Shown piece by piece: positions 6,811 to 15,163 of a DNA stretch of 21,743 nt. The position numbers were made by a program, and so were the translations under genes. Under the pieces are notes generated by a model. It was not told the DNA's origin. It worked only from the letters and a program-made list of their open reading frames with translations, and ran no database searches. The DNA is taken from contig JBLIIE010000094.1 of NCBI GenBank assembly GCA_047634635.1, positions 1 to 21,743 on the forward strand, read 5' to 3'. Position 1 is the first letter of the stretch. Each line of letters opens with the position of its first letter. The DNA is from Granulosicoccus sp047634635. GTDB taxonomy: Bacteria > Pseudomonadota > Gammaproteobacteria > Granulosicoccales > Granulosicoccaceae.

Positions 6811-8307
6811 CTAGTTGTGCAGACGCGCTAGAAACTGCTCTGCCAGTTGAATGTGTGAGTTTCGCTTGGCGTCGCTCATTCTCTCAGCGTTCTTACACAT
6901 CATAGCCCATCGGAAATTTCCGGCAAGCCGATCCTTGTTCTGGAATATCCATCTCCAGAATAAGGCATCCCAGATTTCAGACCATTCGCCTTTCTTGTAA
7001 TTGCTCATTTTAATAATATAATTTGAGCCAGAAAAATACGGTTTCGTCGTTATGAGCCCGCCGTCAGCATGTTGGCTCATGGCATAAACATTTGGCACCA
7101 TCACCCAATCGTAACTGTCTATGAACATTTCCATAAACCATCGATAGACGGCATCCGGTTTTATCTCACACAGAAACATAAATCCACCCAGTACCATCAG
7201 TCGTTCGATATGATGGCAGTAGCCGGTTTCCAGAGTTCGTTTAATCGCGTTATCAACGGGCTCGATACCTGTAGTGCCCGTATAGAATGACGGTGGCAGT
7301 TCCCGCTGGTGCTGCCAGTGGTTGCCTGTTCGCATAGCAACACCAAGATCCTGATAGGTCGCGCGCATGAATTCACGCCAACCGAGTATTTGGCGGACGA
7401 AACCCTCAATGCTGTTTAATGGTAGATCTCGTTCTTGTGCTGTTGCTAACGCAGTATCCAATACTTGCTGTGGAGTCAATAACCCAGTGTTTAGCATTGG
7501 GGTCAGAATGCCATGGTAGAGCCAATTCTGATCACGGACAATGGCATCCTCATAGGTTCCAAAGTTTTCTAGACGTTCGTTGCAGAAACAATTAAGCCAC
7601 GATTCGGCTTCTTCGTGGGTGGTGGGGAAATATTTTGTCGAAAGCTGTCCTGGATTATCTGTGAACTGTCCGTTGATACTGGCTAAGACGTGATCATCGT
7701 AGCTATCGCCAGATTGCTTAGGCAGCAGCGGTAAGTAGGGTATTTGTTTTATTGGGATTTTTTTGCGATTTTCTTCGTCAAAACTCCATTTTCCACCTAC
7801 GGGTTCACCCGTGTTCATCAGTATGCTAGTTCGTGTTCTTTGCCATTTATAGAAGTCGGCCATCATCCATTTTTTTCGCCCAGCTCGCCATTCAGTGTTT
7901 TGAGCGGTTGAATTAAGAAATCCGGGGGAAGGCAATATCTCGGAAGTTAGTCCTGCATTGGCGCTTGCTGTTCCTACCCTTTTCTCCAGTTCGAAATCGA
8001 CTAGCTCGCAATAGACCACTTTTTCGAACCCTTGACTTGCCAGCTCGCTGAGTACGGAGGGCAGGGAGGAGGTTGAATTTTGCCAACTCACAGTTCTTGA
8101 CGAAAATGAGTTTTTTCTCAGCGAAGAAGCATATGAGTTCATCGTGGCGCGATGGTAAGCCAGCTTTTGTTTGTGGAAAGCTAGTGGGTACTGTTCATCA
8201 CCAAAAAACAGTGAGTCTTCAATCAGTAATACAGTTTCTGGGCTTGATCGTACAACTGGGTTGTCACGGAATAGCTGATTTGGAAAAATGAGGCCGACGG
8301 TTCGCAT
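6811..8307 (-). CDS. PhrB-like photolyase/cryptochrome-family protein lacking the Fe-S cysteines
   Basis: This 498-residue protein belongs to the photolyase-related group of bacterial (6-4) photolyases typified by Agrobacterium PhrB. It has an N-terminal Rossmann-like antenna domain (LIFPNQLF at 6-13), then the helical FAD-binding domain with RQILGWREFMR (305-315), HHIERLM (365-371), PNVYAMSQHADGG (405-417) and TTKPYFSGSNYI (420-431). Characterised members bind a 4Fe-4S cluster with four cysteines, including a CxxC and a cysteine just before the final Y/F-W segment. Here the corresponding stretch (434-451) reads MSNYKKGEWSEIWDALFW without any cysteine, and the first ligand region (about 349-355) also has none. 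The six cysteines present lie elsewhere. It diverges from the next gene across only 46 bp. DNA repair is the likeliest role, a light sensor the alternative; which lesion it would act on is unknown. Confidence 0.85.
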   Translation of the reverse strand: MRTVGLIFPNQLFRDNPVVRSSPETVLLIEDSLFFGDEQYPLAFHKQKLAYHRATMNSYASSLRKNSFSSRTVSWQNSTSSLPSVLSELASQGFEKVVYCELVDFELEKRVGTASANAGLTSEILPSPGFLNSTAQNTEWRAGRKKWMMADFYKWQRTRTSILMNTGEPVGGKWSFDEENRKKIPIKQIPYLPLLPKQSGDSYDDHVLASINGQFTDNPGQLSTKYFPTTHEEAESWLNCFCNERLENFGTYEDAIVRDQNWLYHGILTPMLNTGLLTPQQVLDTALATAQERDLPLNSIEGFVRQILGWREFMRATYQDLGVAMRTGNHWQHQRELPPSFYTGTTGIEPVDNAIKRTLETGYCHHIERLMVLGGFMFLCEIKPDAVYRWFMEMFIDSYDWVMVPNVYAMSQHADGGLITTKPYFSGSNYIIKMSNYKKGEWSEIWDALFWRWIFQNKDRLAGNFRWAMMCKNAERMSDAKRNSHIQLAEQFLARLHN

Positions 8308-8353
8308 ACGGATTAATACGTGGCTTTTCTTCTAATCGATCAATACAGATATT

Positions 8354-9457
8354 ATGACACCAGAGCTCCCTCACTTCCTGTGTGACTATAGTGAATTGCA
8401 AGAGCGCATCTCGCGGATTGATCCGCGTGTTTACGATAAAACAAGGAACCATCTTCACGGAGCTGTAACTTGGCTAAGCCCCTTTATATGTCATGGAATC
8501 ATCGACACAACAACCTTGTCTGAATCACTTCTAAAGCGTTATGCAGCTAAGAATTGTTATCGTTTTTTGTTTGAACTGGCCTGGCGAGAGTATTTCCATA
8601 GAACCTGGCAGCGTCGGGGAAAATTAATATTCAACGATCTGTTGCACAGGCAAAACGTGAACAGTGACTTAATCCCTGATGCGATTCAGTACGCAAGCAC
8701 CGGAATTGATGTTCTAGATCAGTCTATTAATCAGCTGTTGGAACACGGGACTCTGCACAATCACGCGAGAATGTGGATCGCTGGAATTACTTGCAACACA
8801 GCTAAAACCGAGTGGCAAGAACCTGCACGTTGGATGCATTACCATTTGTTGGATGGAGATCTTGCATCAAATACCCTGAGCTGGCAGTGGGTTGCAGGTA
8901 CTTTTAGTCATAAGCAATATATTGCTAATCAGTCAAACCTAAATAAATTTAGTGGTGGCACACAAACTGGCACCTGGCTGGACTGCTCCTATGAGGTACT
9001 GGCTGAAATGGCAGTGCCAGAGGTCTTGTGCGAGCGTTCTAAATGGCAACCCAAAGAGGTTGAGCTGGGTTCTGTTTTTGATGTTAAGGACGTGTACCCT
9101 TTATCAGGTGAGGTTGCGATCCACTCTATATGGAATCTTGATAAGCAATGGGCGAGGAATATTGACCAGCATGTGCTATTTCTCGACATAGAGGTGCTTA
9201 AACAATGGCCGTTAAGTCCAAATCGATTACAGTTAATTCGTCATTGGCTTCCTCAAAACACGGTCGTCGTTGCGGGGACACTTGAAGAACTGAAGTCCGC
9301 GTGTATCGATGCCACGCCTGTTTACCGCGAATACCCAGCATGCCAAGGGTGGCCTGGTCGGCAAACACCTAGGCGATGGGTGTACCCTGACTCTACAGAA
9401 GACTATCAAAGCTTCTCGCACTACTGGAAACAAGTTAGAAAGCACGTCGGTTTGTGA
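8354..9457 (+). CDS. Photolyase FAD-binding-domain protein without an N-terminal antenna domain
   Basis: This 367-residue protein starts directly with a photolyase-type helical FAD domain: DPRVYDKTRNHLHGAVTWLSP (23-43), ELAWREYFHR (74-83), LHNHARMWIAG (134-144) and DGDLASNTLSWQWVAGTFS (168-186). The usual N-terminal antenna-chromophore domain is absent. Residues about 225-367 appear to form an alpha/beta region (strand VLFLDIE near 272, strand TVVVAGT near 301) ending in an aromatic FSHYWKQV segment. I recall this layout as a conserved but uncharacterised family in marine bacteria. The start has no evident ribosome-binding site and lies 46 bp from the divergent PhrB-like gene, so leaderless or short-leader transcripts and shared control are plausible. 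Its stop overlaps the DUF2256 gene. Light-dependent repair or sensing is inferred from the domain only. Confidence 0.8.
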   Translation: MTPELPHFLCDYSELQERISRIDPRVYDKTRNHLHGAVTWLSPFICHGIIDTTTLSESLLKRYAAKNCYRFLFELAWREYFHRTWQRRGKLIFNDLLHRQNVNSDLIPDAIQYASTGIDVLDQSINQLLEHGTLHNHARMWIAGITCNTAKTEWQEPARWMHYHLLDGDLASNTLSWQWVAGTFSHKQYIANQSNLNKFSGGTQTGTWLDCSYEVLAEMAVPEVLCERSKWQPKEVELGSVFDVKDVYPLSGEVAIHSIWNLDKQWARNIDQHVLFLDIEVLKQWPLSPNRLQLIRHWLPQNTVVVAGTLEELKSACIDATPVYREYPACQGWPGRQTPRRWVYPDSTEDYQSFSHYWKQVRKHVGL

Positions 9458-9615
9458 GCTTGAAAAAAGGTGCTCTTGAATCGAAGGTATGTCCCGTATG
9501 CCACAGACCGTTCAACAATCGCAAGAAATGGAGCAGTCGCGGACTTTGGGATTCCATTAAGTATTGTTCCGAACGTTGTCGGCGAACGGCATCCACTGAA
9601 GATAAGGCAAAATAG
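9454..9615 (+). CDS. DUF2256 family small zinc-finger-like protein
   Basis: This 53-residue protein begins at a GTG that overlaps the preceding stop (GTGA) and ends at TAG 9613-9615. A TTG at 9460 is an alternative start. It shows the DUF2256 pattern: KVCPVCHRPF (11-20), then RKKW (23-26) and KYCSERCRR (36-44), giving CxxC and CxxxC pairs that could bind zinc. DUF2256 genes are commonly found beside photolyase-like genes in marine bacteria and cyanobacteria, and that association holds here. The function is unknown. The reading frame continues after the TAG for another 50 codons to TAA 9766-9768, so the gene may once have been longer. Confidence 0.85.
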   Translation: MSLKKGALESKVCPVCHRPFNNRKKWSSRGLWDSIKYCSERCRRTASTEDKAK

Positions 9616-9889
9616 CTTATATGGAATGTTTTGGCAGAACGCGGTGCAAAGCTCAAAGCTGTTAAACAAGCCACAGCATCTAATAGACTTTACTGGCTAA
9701 CAGGTGAGGTGCTCAGACGTCCAGCCTTAGTAAGAGGTGAGGAAGACAGTGAGGCTATTGAAGTTTAAGTATGGGTAATGCCCACAAAGGAGCTGGGCAG
9801 TTTCTTAGCCGAAAAAGAGCGTGATGAAGTCGTCAGATTGGCGAGACGCCACTTAGTGCTAACGCCTATAGCGTCGATGTTACTAGGTC
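9616..9889 (+). other. Gap with a possible gene remnant, no intact gene seen
   Basis: After the DUF2256 stop the same frame stays open to TAA 9766-9768 (50 codons, including LIWNVLAERGAKLK and LRRPALVRGEED) and then again from 9769 past 9889. One stop in this many codons is fewer than expected by chance, and the inferred residues look protein-like. I cannot assign a family. No promoter or RNA structure was recognised. The stretch may be the decayed C-terminal part of the DUF2256 gene or of a lost neighbour. Confidence 0.3.
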
Positions 9890-10702
9890 ATGAGGATTGT
9901 GAAATCCCATCTTCTAGTTTGTTTATGTGTTTTAGGCGTATCTGCCTGTGGCGATGTTGGTTAAGATATCAGCGTTCTCGATGAAATTCTCACTGGTCCA
10001 AAGCAAGGCTTCATAACAATTGAGGAACGTGCTAACAAGCGTGTTCTTGATGCTTGGTTCTCCCAAGGGGTAGAGCCAGAAAATAGTGGAACTACTTTAT
10101 GGGATGAAGGAGTTAACCGATGTGTTGAATTGCAGGCTGCCAGTTTTTCTGATAACAATCGAGCCACTCAAGTGGGTACTCGATGTAGCGAAACTCTGTT
10201 CGCTCGTGAATTTATTAGAATTGAGTCTCGTTCGGGTGAGATTACCCGATTACTGGCACAGCGTTATGGTGATGCTGTTCTGTACGCATCGGCTGAGCGT
10301 TGGATAGCTGAGCCATTGACTGATGATGCTCAAATTATGATCATGGGCTCTGATGAATTCCCAACCTTTGATCCGATCTCGGTTTCCCCTTTGACCCGAT
10401 TGGTTCGTACGGCGCCGACTGACGGTGTGACTAGCGATCTATCTGCAGCTTTCGCATGGCAAGTCTCAGAGGCTACTGATGATGCAATTGAACTTGTCGT
10501 GGCAGCAAGTGATACTACACAGCAAGGTGCCAGCTCAGTTAAATGCTGGCTGAATGATAGTGGTCAATTTATCTTGCCTGACGTTGTCCAACAAGTTTTA
10601 CCTCAGAATAGACAGTTTGTGGTTGGTCTGGTTCGTATTCGAAATGCGACCTATGATTCAGGTAGTGCACAAATGCATGTGAGTCAGTTTAGCTACCCTT
10701 AG
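9890..10702 (+). pseudogene. Lipoprotein gene interrupted by an in-frame TAA after the lipobox
   Basis: From ATG 9890 the frame encodes a lipoprotein signal, MRIVKSHLLVCLCVLGVSAC, with lipobox VSAC, then GDVG and a TAA at 9962-9964. The same frame then runs on without a break to the stop at 10700-10702, giving about 245 more codons (DISVLDEILTGPKQG and onward). The only early internal starts are weak, such as TTG 10130, which would lose the N-terminal third and the export signal. The continuous frame on both sides points to a nonsense mutation in a formerly intact lipoprotein of about 269 residues. Its family is not recognised; the visible part is soluble with few cysteines. It converges on the beta-helix pseudogene 19 bp away. 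A base-calling error or stop-codon suppression are the alternatives. Confidence 0.7.
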
Positions 10703-10721
10703 CTGGCCTTTAAATAATTCG

Positions 10722-12045
10722 CTAATCTGCGATCGATACATTTGGACTCAGGCTCCTGAGCCTGGGAGGGCGGCCTGAGTCGATCGAATTACCGGCGAAA
10801 ACTATTCCATCAAGCAGTGCGCTGGCAGTCGGGCCAAGTCCACCAGTCGATATTTCGAACGGGACACATTTGTCTCTAGAGATAGTGCTGTTATTGCATA
10901 CTGTATTGGGTCCGTTGTTCACAATTAAAGCTGTTCCTTCCGAACATACAAACGTGTTGTTGGACACCACATTGTCTTTGGCTGTATCTGTGAACTGTCC
11001 TGGTTGGCCGTCAAGTGTTGCACACCATCCCAATGAGTGTTTTCTGCCTTGTCTTGATGCTACGTGAACGCCAGAAACACCCATATTTACAAACGTATTG
11101 TTGATAACTCTATTGTTGTTTGACGGAGTGGAACGCAAAACTGGACAAACATTGCCTTTAAGTTCTCCGCAGTTTTGATAAAGGTTAATTCCGCCCTCAC
11201 GATTTTTTGATAAAAAGGGTATTCGAAATTTCGCTGTCGTAGGTTGAGTCAATTGCGATTGCCTCACGAGTGTTATTATTGGTAATAACTGAGTCTCGAA
11301 TTCTGACCCCATGACTGCCTGCTTCTGAATAGCTGGCTATGCGTTGTGAGTTATCTACATGTACGCGGGTTATGTCGATATTTTCGCTGTACGTGCCAAT
11401 ATAGATTCCCAGCCCCGTATCTTCTATTTTTAAATCTTCAAAGACGATATTGCTATGGCCGACAGGAAGTGCTTCCCCCTCATCCAGTACTCCGTCAGGT
11501 CCGAACTCTCCGCCAAAGTGACGGGTCGCTTGTATACCAATATGATTTGTGCCTCGAATAGTACAGTTGCGCACTGTAATATCGGACAAAGACCGGCCGT
11601 CGTAAAACCTGACAGCGGGTATGCGAGTTTCTTGAGTCGTGGCAGTGCCGCCGGGCAACGAGGTACGGCCCCATCCATGATCGATGATTCCGTTATTGCA
11701 ATCCAAGGTACGCTCATTTCTGTCAAAAATTGCTGTTATAGCGACAGACTGCTGATTGGGGCAAAAGGTTAGATCTGTATCCATAACGATGCAAGTATGT
11801 TCGGTGATATCGCTTGCGCTCAGACAACCTGGAAACTCACTGACACTTTTAACCATAGTACACTCAGAGATGCGTGTATCTGTATGAGGTAATGCGCAGT
11901 TGATGGGTTCCTATGCGGCGTGAGCTTGACAAATCACACTTAACAGTAGCAGTGACAAATCCCTAAGTGAGGTTAGGGAGACTCTGGTTGCAGAGGGGTA
12001 TCTTGCATTCAGAATTTCTGTGCCGAGTTGATTTAGAATGTTCAT
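10722..12045 (-). pseudogene. Secreted right-handed beta-helix protein gene broken by a stop and a frameshift
   Basis: Read from ATG 12045, the frame gives a signal-peptide-like segment (SLLLLSVICQAHAA) and then TAG at 11913-11911, followed in frame by EPINCALPHTDTR and a long open stretch through ATG 11856. It carries parallel beta-helix rungs such as LDCNNGIIDHG, ITVRNCTIRGTNHIGI and NIVFEDLKIED. At about 11203-11216 the frame shifts by one base beside homopolymers (T6 at 11203-11208), after which the other frame continues naturally with NREGGINLYQNCGE and NNNRVINNTFVNMGVSGV to the stop at 10722. The product would have been a secreted, cysteine-containing pectate-lyase-like beta-helix protein of about 440 residues, possibly polysaccharide-binding or -cleaving. 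Two independent lesions make decay the best explanation; sequencing error could account for the homopolymer shift. Confidence 0.75.
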
Positions 12046-12175
12046 ACAGTGTAAACAGCAACTCATAGAACAGACATGAACTGCTGGTTTGTGAACTCCG
12101 CTTCGAGTCGTGGCTTTACCTACTGTCGTTATATTTAGTCACCCTCGGTACTGCTTACATATTGAACAAATGAAC

Positions 12176-12937
12176 TTATGTAGGGCTGCGTTCTGCCCAC
12201 CCGGCAAATATTTGTTCCAGCGCGACCACCACGTAATACAGGAGTATCCCCATGAATGCCAATGCTAACAGCACCGCAAACATTAGCGGGTAGTCTGAAT
12301 TGATTCTAGCGCTATCAAACAAGTGTCCCAGGCCACGGCCGTGAGGCTCGATTATCTCGACAAGGTTAGTTCCGATGAAAGCTAAAGTTGCGGAAACTTT
12401 CAATGCACCAAAAAATTCAGGTAGTGTTTTGGGTAGGGCAATTTTTCGGAATATCATAAATTTCGATGCCCCTAGCGAACGCAGAATGTCGCGGTATTCT
12501 GGCTCCAGGGTACTGAGTCCTACTGACACTGATACGGCAATAGGAAAAAATGAAATCATGAACGCCATCAGGATGGTGTTCAAATCACTTTGACCAATGA
12601 ACATCAACGCCATAATAGGCACTAATGTAGCTTTGGGAATAGCGTTAAAGCCAACTAAAAGCGGGTAGAGAGCATCGCGCATAGTTTTTGAAAATCCCAT
12701 GACCATGCCAATCAATGTGCCAAAGACAATCGCTATTAGTAGGCCAACTACTGTTCTCCATAAGGTTTGCCATCCGTAGATCAGGAACAGTTCCTTGAAC
12801 TTCCAGAAGGCGGGCCAGAGATCGCTGGGCGATGCCATTTTATAGTTTGGCCATTGGTTAACCCAAACCATCAATTCCCAACCTATCAGGAAGACAACGA
12901 TAGCCGATAGCGGTATCAGCGCTTTACGAATACTCAT
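12176..12937 (-). CDS. ABC transporter permease (NitT/TauT/SsuC type)
   Basis: This 253-residue integral membrane protein of the BPD_transp_1 family has about six hydrophobic segments, beginning at residues 7-26. The cytoplasmic coupling-loop motif is visible as LGASKFMIFRKIALPKTLPEFFGALKVS (about 155-182), which docks to the ATPase. Its start overlaps the ATPase stop by 4 bp (12934-12937), so the two are translationally coupled. It is the last gene of a three-gene importer operon. The length and motif match TauC, SsuC and ThiX-like permeases. The imported substrate is not determined by this subunit. Confidence 0.93.
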   Translation of the reverse strand: MSIRKALIPLSAIVVFLIGWELMVWVNQWPNYKMASPSDLWPAFWKFKELFLIYGWQTLWRTVVGLLIAIVFGTLIGMVMGFSKTMRDALYPLLVGFNAIPKATLVPIMALMFIGQSDLNTILMAFMISFFPIAVSVSVGLSTLEPEYRDILRSLGASKFMIFRKIALPKTLPEFFGALKVSATLAFIGTNLVEIIEPHGRGLGHLFDSARINSDYPLMFAVLLALAFMGILLYYVVVALEQIFAGWAERSPT

Positions 12938-13731
12938 GTGTTACGACCTTGAGCAATTTGAATCTGTTGGCGCAGTGTGGCAAGCATGGCAGTGGCTTCG
13001 GGAGTGTACAGATCTTCTAGTGTGCGTTTGCCGGGCATATCTACATTGAGTACGTACTGAGCGTGAGCTGGCCTGCCGGACATAACCACGACATCGTCAG
13101 CAAGAAAAATACTCTCGCGTAGATCGTGTGTTATGAGTAGTGCGGTGAATGGCTCTTCCTCGCGAAGCGAATGCATGGTCTGCCACAGGTCTTCGCGAGT
13201 AAATGCATCCAGTGCACCGAAGGGTTCATCAAGTACCAGTACATCAGGTTTGTGTACAAGCGCCCGGCATAAAGACGCGCGTTGGCGCATTCCGCCTGAG
13301 AGTTCAGAGGGGCGTTTGTCTTCAAAGCCTTCTAGACCCACAAGGTTGAGTAAATATCGTGCTCGTTCTTCCTGGTCTCGTTTTGACATTTTGCCAGGTA
13401 CGATTTCCAGCGGTAACATGACATTCTTGAGTATGGAGCGCCATTCGAGAAGAACGGGGTTCTGAAATGCCATACCTACCGTTGAACGAGGGCTATTAAC
13501 TAGTTCGCCATGAAGCCAGACTTCGCCTTCGTCTGGCTTCATGAGGCCCGCAATTAAACGGGTTAAGGTCGATTTACCGCAGCCCGAAGGTCCGACAACT
13601 GCTGTGAACTGGTGCTTTCTAACTGAAAGATCCAGCGAGTCCAACACATGCAGCGGACCACTATCTGTATGAAAAGTATGGCTGACGGCCTTTATCGAGA
13701 TGAGAGGCTCGTCAACCGTTGATGTATTCAA
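12934..13731 (-). CDS. ABC transporter ATP-binding protein (NitT/TauT/SsuB type)
   Basis: This 265-residue ATPase shows Walker A GPSGCGKST (47-55), the Q-loop glutamine in AFQNP (Q90), the signature LSGGMRQRA (144-152), Walker B VLVLDEP (164-170) with the D-loop GALD, and switch His202 in THD. It would power uptake through the downstream permease from the cytoplasmic face. It lies 39 bp after the binding-protein gene and overlaps the permease gene by 4 bp. All catalytic motifs are intact. It resembles the nitrate/taurine/sulfonate and hydroxymethylpyrimidine importer group. Confidence 0.95.
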   Translation of the reverse strand: MNTSTVDEPLISIKAVSHTFHTDSGPLHVLDSLDLSVRKHQFTAVVGPSGCGKSTLTRLIAGLMKPDEGEVWLHGELVNSPRSTVGMAFQNPVLLEWRSILKNVMLPLEIVPGKMSKRDQEERARYLLNLVGLEGFEDKRPSELSGGMRQRASLCRALVHKPDVLVLDEPFGALDAFTREDLWQTMHSLREEEPFTALLITHDLRESIFLADDVVVMSGRPAHAQYVLNVDMPGKRTLEDLYTPEATAMLATLRQQIQIAQGRNT

Positions 13732-13770
13732 GAGAATTTAACCACAGATAGTAAAACTTGATTCTACTGC

Positions 13771-14823
13771 TTATTGAACTGGAAAGTTACCCTCAGGCAA
13801 GAAGCTAGCATCAAAATACAAAGACATATCAGGCGTGTTCTTAAATTCATAGTTCTTGCCCAACTGAACTAGCGCTGCAGCCATACGATCTTTATCTATA
13901 CCACCCATGCCATTAGCCATTGTGTAGTCGGTGACAACATTGGCATTAATGGCTAGCTCAAGGCGACGCTGTTCCAGAGCTGTATCAGCAGCCGGGTTAC
14001 GTGCAGTAACTGCTTTTGCACCCATTGCAGGGTCAGCAATTACGTCTTTCCAGCCTGCTCCAACCGCTGCCAGGAATCCTTTTACCAGTTCCGGGTTGGC
14101 GGCAGCAAAATCCGTGTTGACTATGATGGCGTTGCCATAAAGCTGCAAACCGTGATCTGCCATCAATATGACGGAAATATCGTCTTCAGGAATGCCCAAT
14201 CGCACAAGATTCAAATAGGAAGAAAATGAAAAACCTGTGATTGCGTCAACCTTGCCCTCTGCCAGCATCGGCTCACGAGTCGGGAAGCCAACAGGCTCAA
14301 CCTTGATCTTATCCATGCTGATGCCAGCAGCTTCTGCAAAAGCTGGGAATTGGGCCCAAGCGCCATCTGGTGGGGGAGCACCAAGAACGCGCCCTTCTAG
14401 ATCAGCTGGAGCGCTGACGCCCAGTGACTTCCTGCCAACAACTGCAAATGGTGGCTTGTCATAAACCATCATGATTGCGGTGACAGGGGCCCCTGGGTTT
14501 TGATCGAGGAATTGAATAAGTGAATTGATATCTGCAAAGCCCAATGGAAATGCGCCTGTGGCAACTTTGGGGATGGCGGCTAGTGAGCCTTGGCCCGGGC
14601 TGATCTCTACATCTAAATCGACATTAGCGAAATGGCCATTATCTATAGCTGCAAAGAATGCAGCTGAGGGGCCTTCAAATTTCCAATCTAAGGCAAACGG
14701 CACTGTGGTGGCAGCCGTAGCAACGGAGGAAAGCATGACCAGGCCAGCGGTCGCAGCGGCGATAAGCCCTGTCTTGGGTGTGAAAAGCGTTCGAGCGCTT
14801 TTTCGGAGCAGTGTTTTAGTCAT
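13771..14823 (-). CDS. ABC transporter substrate-binding protein (NMT1/TauA/SsuA-like)
   Basis: This 350-residue periplasmic binding protein has a positively charged N-terminus, a hydrophobic segment (about 19-34) and a likely signal-peptidase I site at ATA-A near 37/38. The mature part starts VPFALDWKFEGPSAAFFAAIDNG, typical of NMT1/THI5-like domains that bind small anions, sulfonates, aromatics or pyrimidine precursors. It is the first gene of the importer operon, followed by ATPase and permease. Its upstream 340-bp gap should hold the promoter. The substrate is not deducible. Importers of this type occur beside hydantoin, pyrimidine and ureide catabolism genes, and such genes are at 1-6549, so uptake of a ring compound or ureide is a reasonable but unproven idea. 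Confidence 0.92.
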   Translation of the reverse strand: MTKTLLRKSARTLFTPKTGLIAAATAGLVMLSSVATAATTVPFALDWKFEGPSAAFFAAIDNGHFANVDLDVEISPGQGSLAAIPKVATGAFPLGFADINSLIQFLDQNPGAPVTAIMMVYDKPPFAVVGRKSLGVSAPADLEGRVLGAPPPDGAWAQFPAFAEAAGISMDKIKVEPVGFPTREPMLAEGKVDAITGFSFSSYLNLVRLGIPEDDISVILMADHGLQLYGNAIIVNTDFAAANPELVKGFLAAVGAGWKDVIADPAMGAKAVTARNPAADTALEQRRLELAINANVVTDYTMANGMGGIDKDRMAAALVQLGKNYEFKNTPDMSLYFDASFLPEGNFPVQ

Positions 14824-15163
14824 AAGTGCTTATGTTCCAAATGAGTTGAAGTAACAGTAATACCACACAGCATCGACTGTGCCACCTAAATAATAAGTAA
14901 TAAAAACAATTAGATAAGTGGTTTTACATGTCGTTTTTTGCTATGCACGCGCCATTGTAGGTCAAAAAATATCGCTTATGCACTGAATAAAGGCGCTTCT
15001 GGCATGAGGCGATCTCTCAAGGCCAGTGCCTTAGTCTAATTAACGTAGACATTGATAATTCAGTGCTAGCACATATTCAGGGCTATCATTCGCCTATATC
15101 TTTGCCATCGATAAATAAATATGTGAATTGTGGGAACGAGGCTGACTGGTGTGAACGAGACTG
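14824..15163. other. Gene-free stretch upstream of the importer operon
   Basis: No protein-coding frame of convincing length is present. The stretch is AT-rich near 14880-14920 and contains a minus-strand TTGACC (around 14960) that could be a -35 element for the importer, without a good -10 match. A small hairpin AAGGC-CAGT-GCCTT lies near 15020, and GAACGAG(G/A)CTG is repeated near 15135 and 15155 just past the DUF938 stop. It must hold the importer promoter and the end of the DUF938 transcript, but neither can be placed firmly. Confidence 0.5.

Noticed and set aside
8264..8458. Minus-strand reading frame of 64 codons across the divergent photolyase promoters
   Set aside because: It overlaps the starts of both well-supported genes and shows no recognisable protein features.
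9421..9674. Two overlapping minus-strand frames of about 80 codons
   Set aside because: They are antisense to the end of the FAD-domain gene and to the DUF2256 gene, which has clear cysteine motifs on the plus strand.
9778..9984. 68-codon plus-strand frame starting MPTKELGSFLAEKERDE
   Set aside because: It overlaps the lipoprotein signal peptide, turns low-complexity and cysteine/arginine-rich at the end, and has no family match; treated at most as part of a remnant.
11455..11772. 105-codon plus-strand frame opposite the beta-helix gene
   Set aside because: The minus strand shows clear beta-helix rungs through this region; the plus frame has no motif.
14932..14945. T-rich tract considered as a rho-independent terminator
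   Set aside because: No stem precedes it on the plus strand, and no plus-strand transcript is expected to end there.
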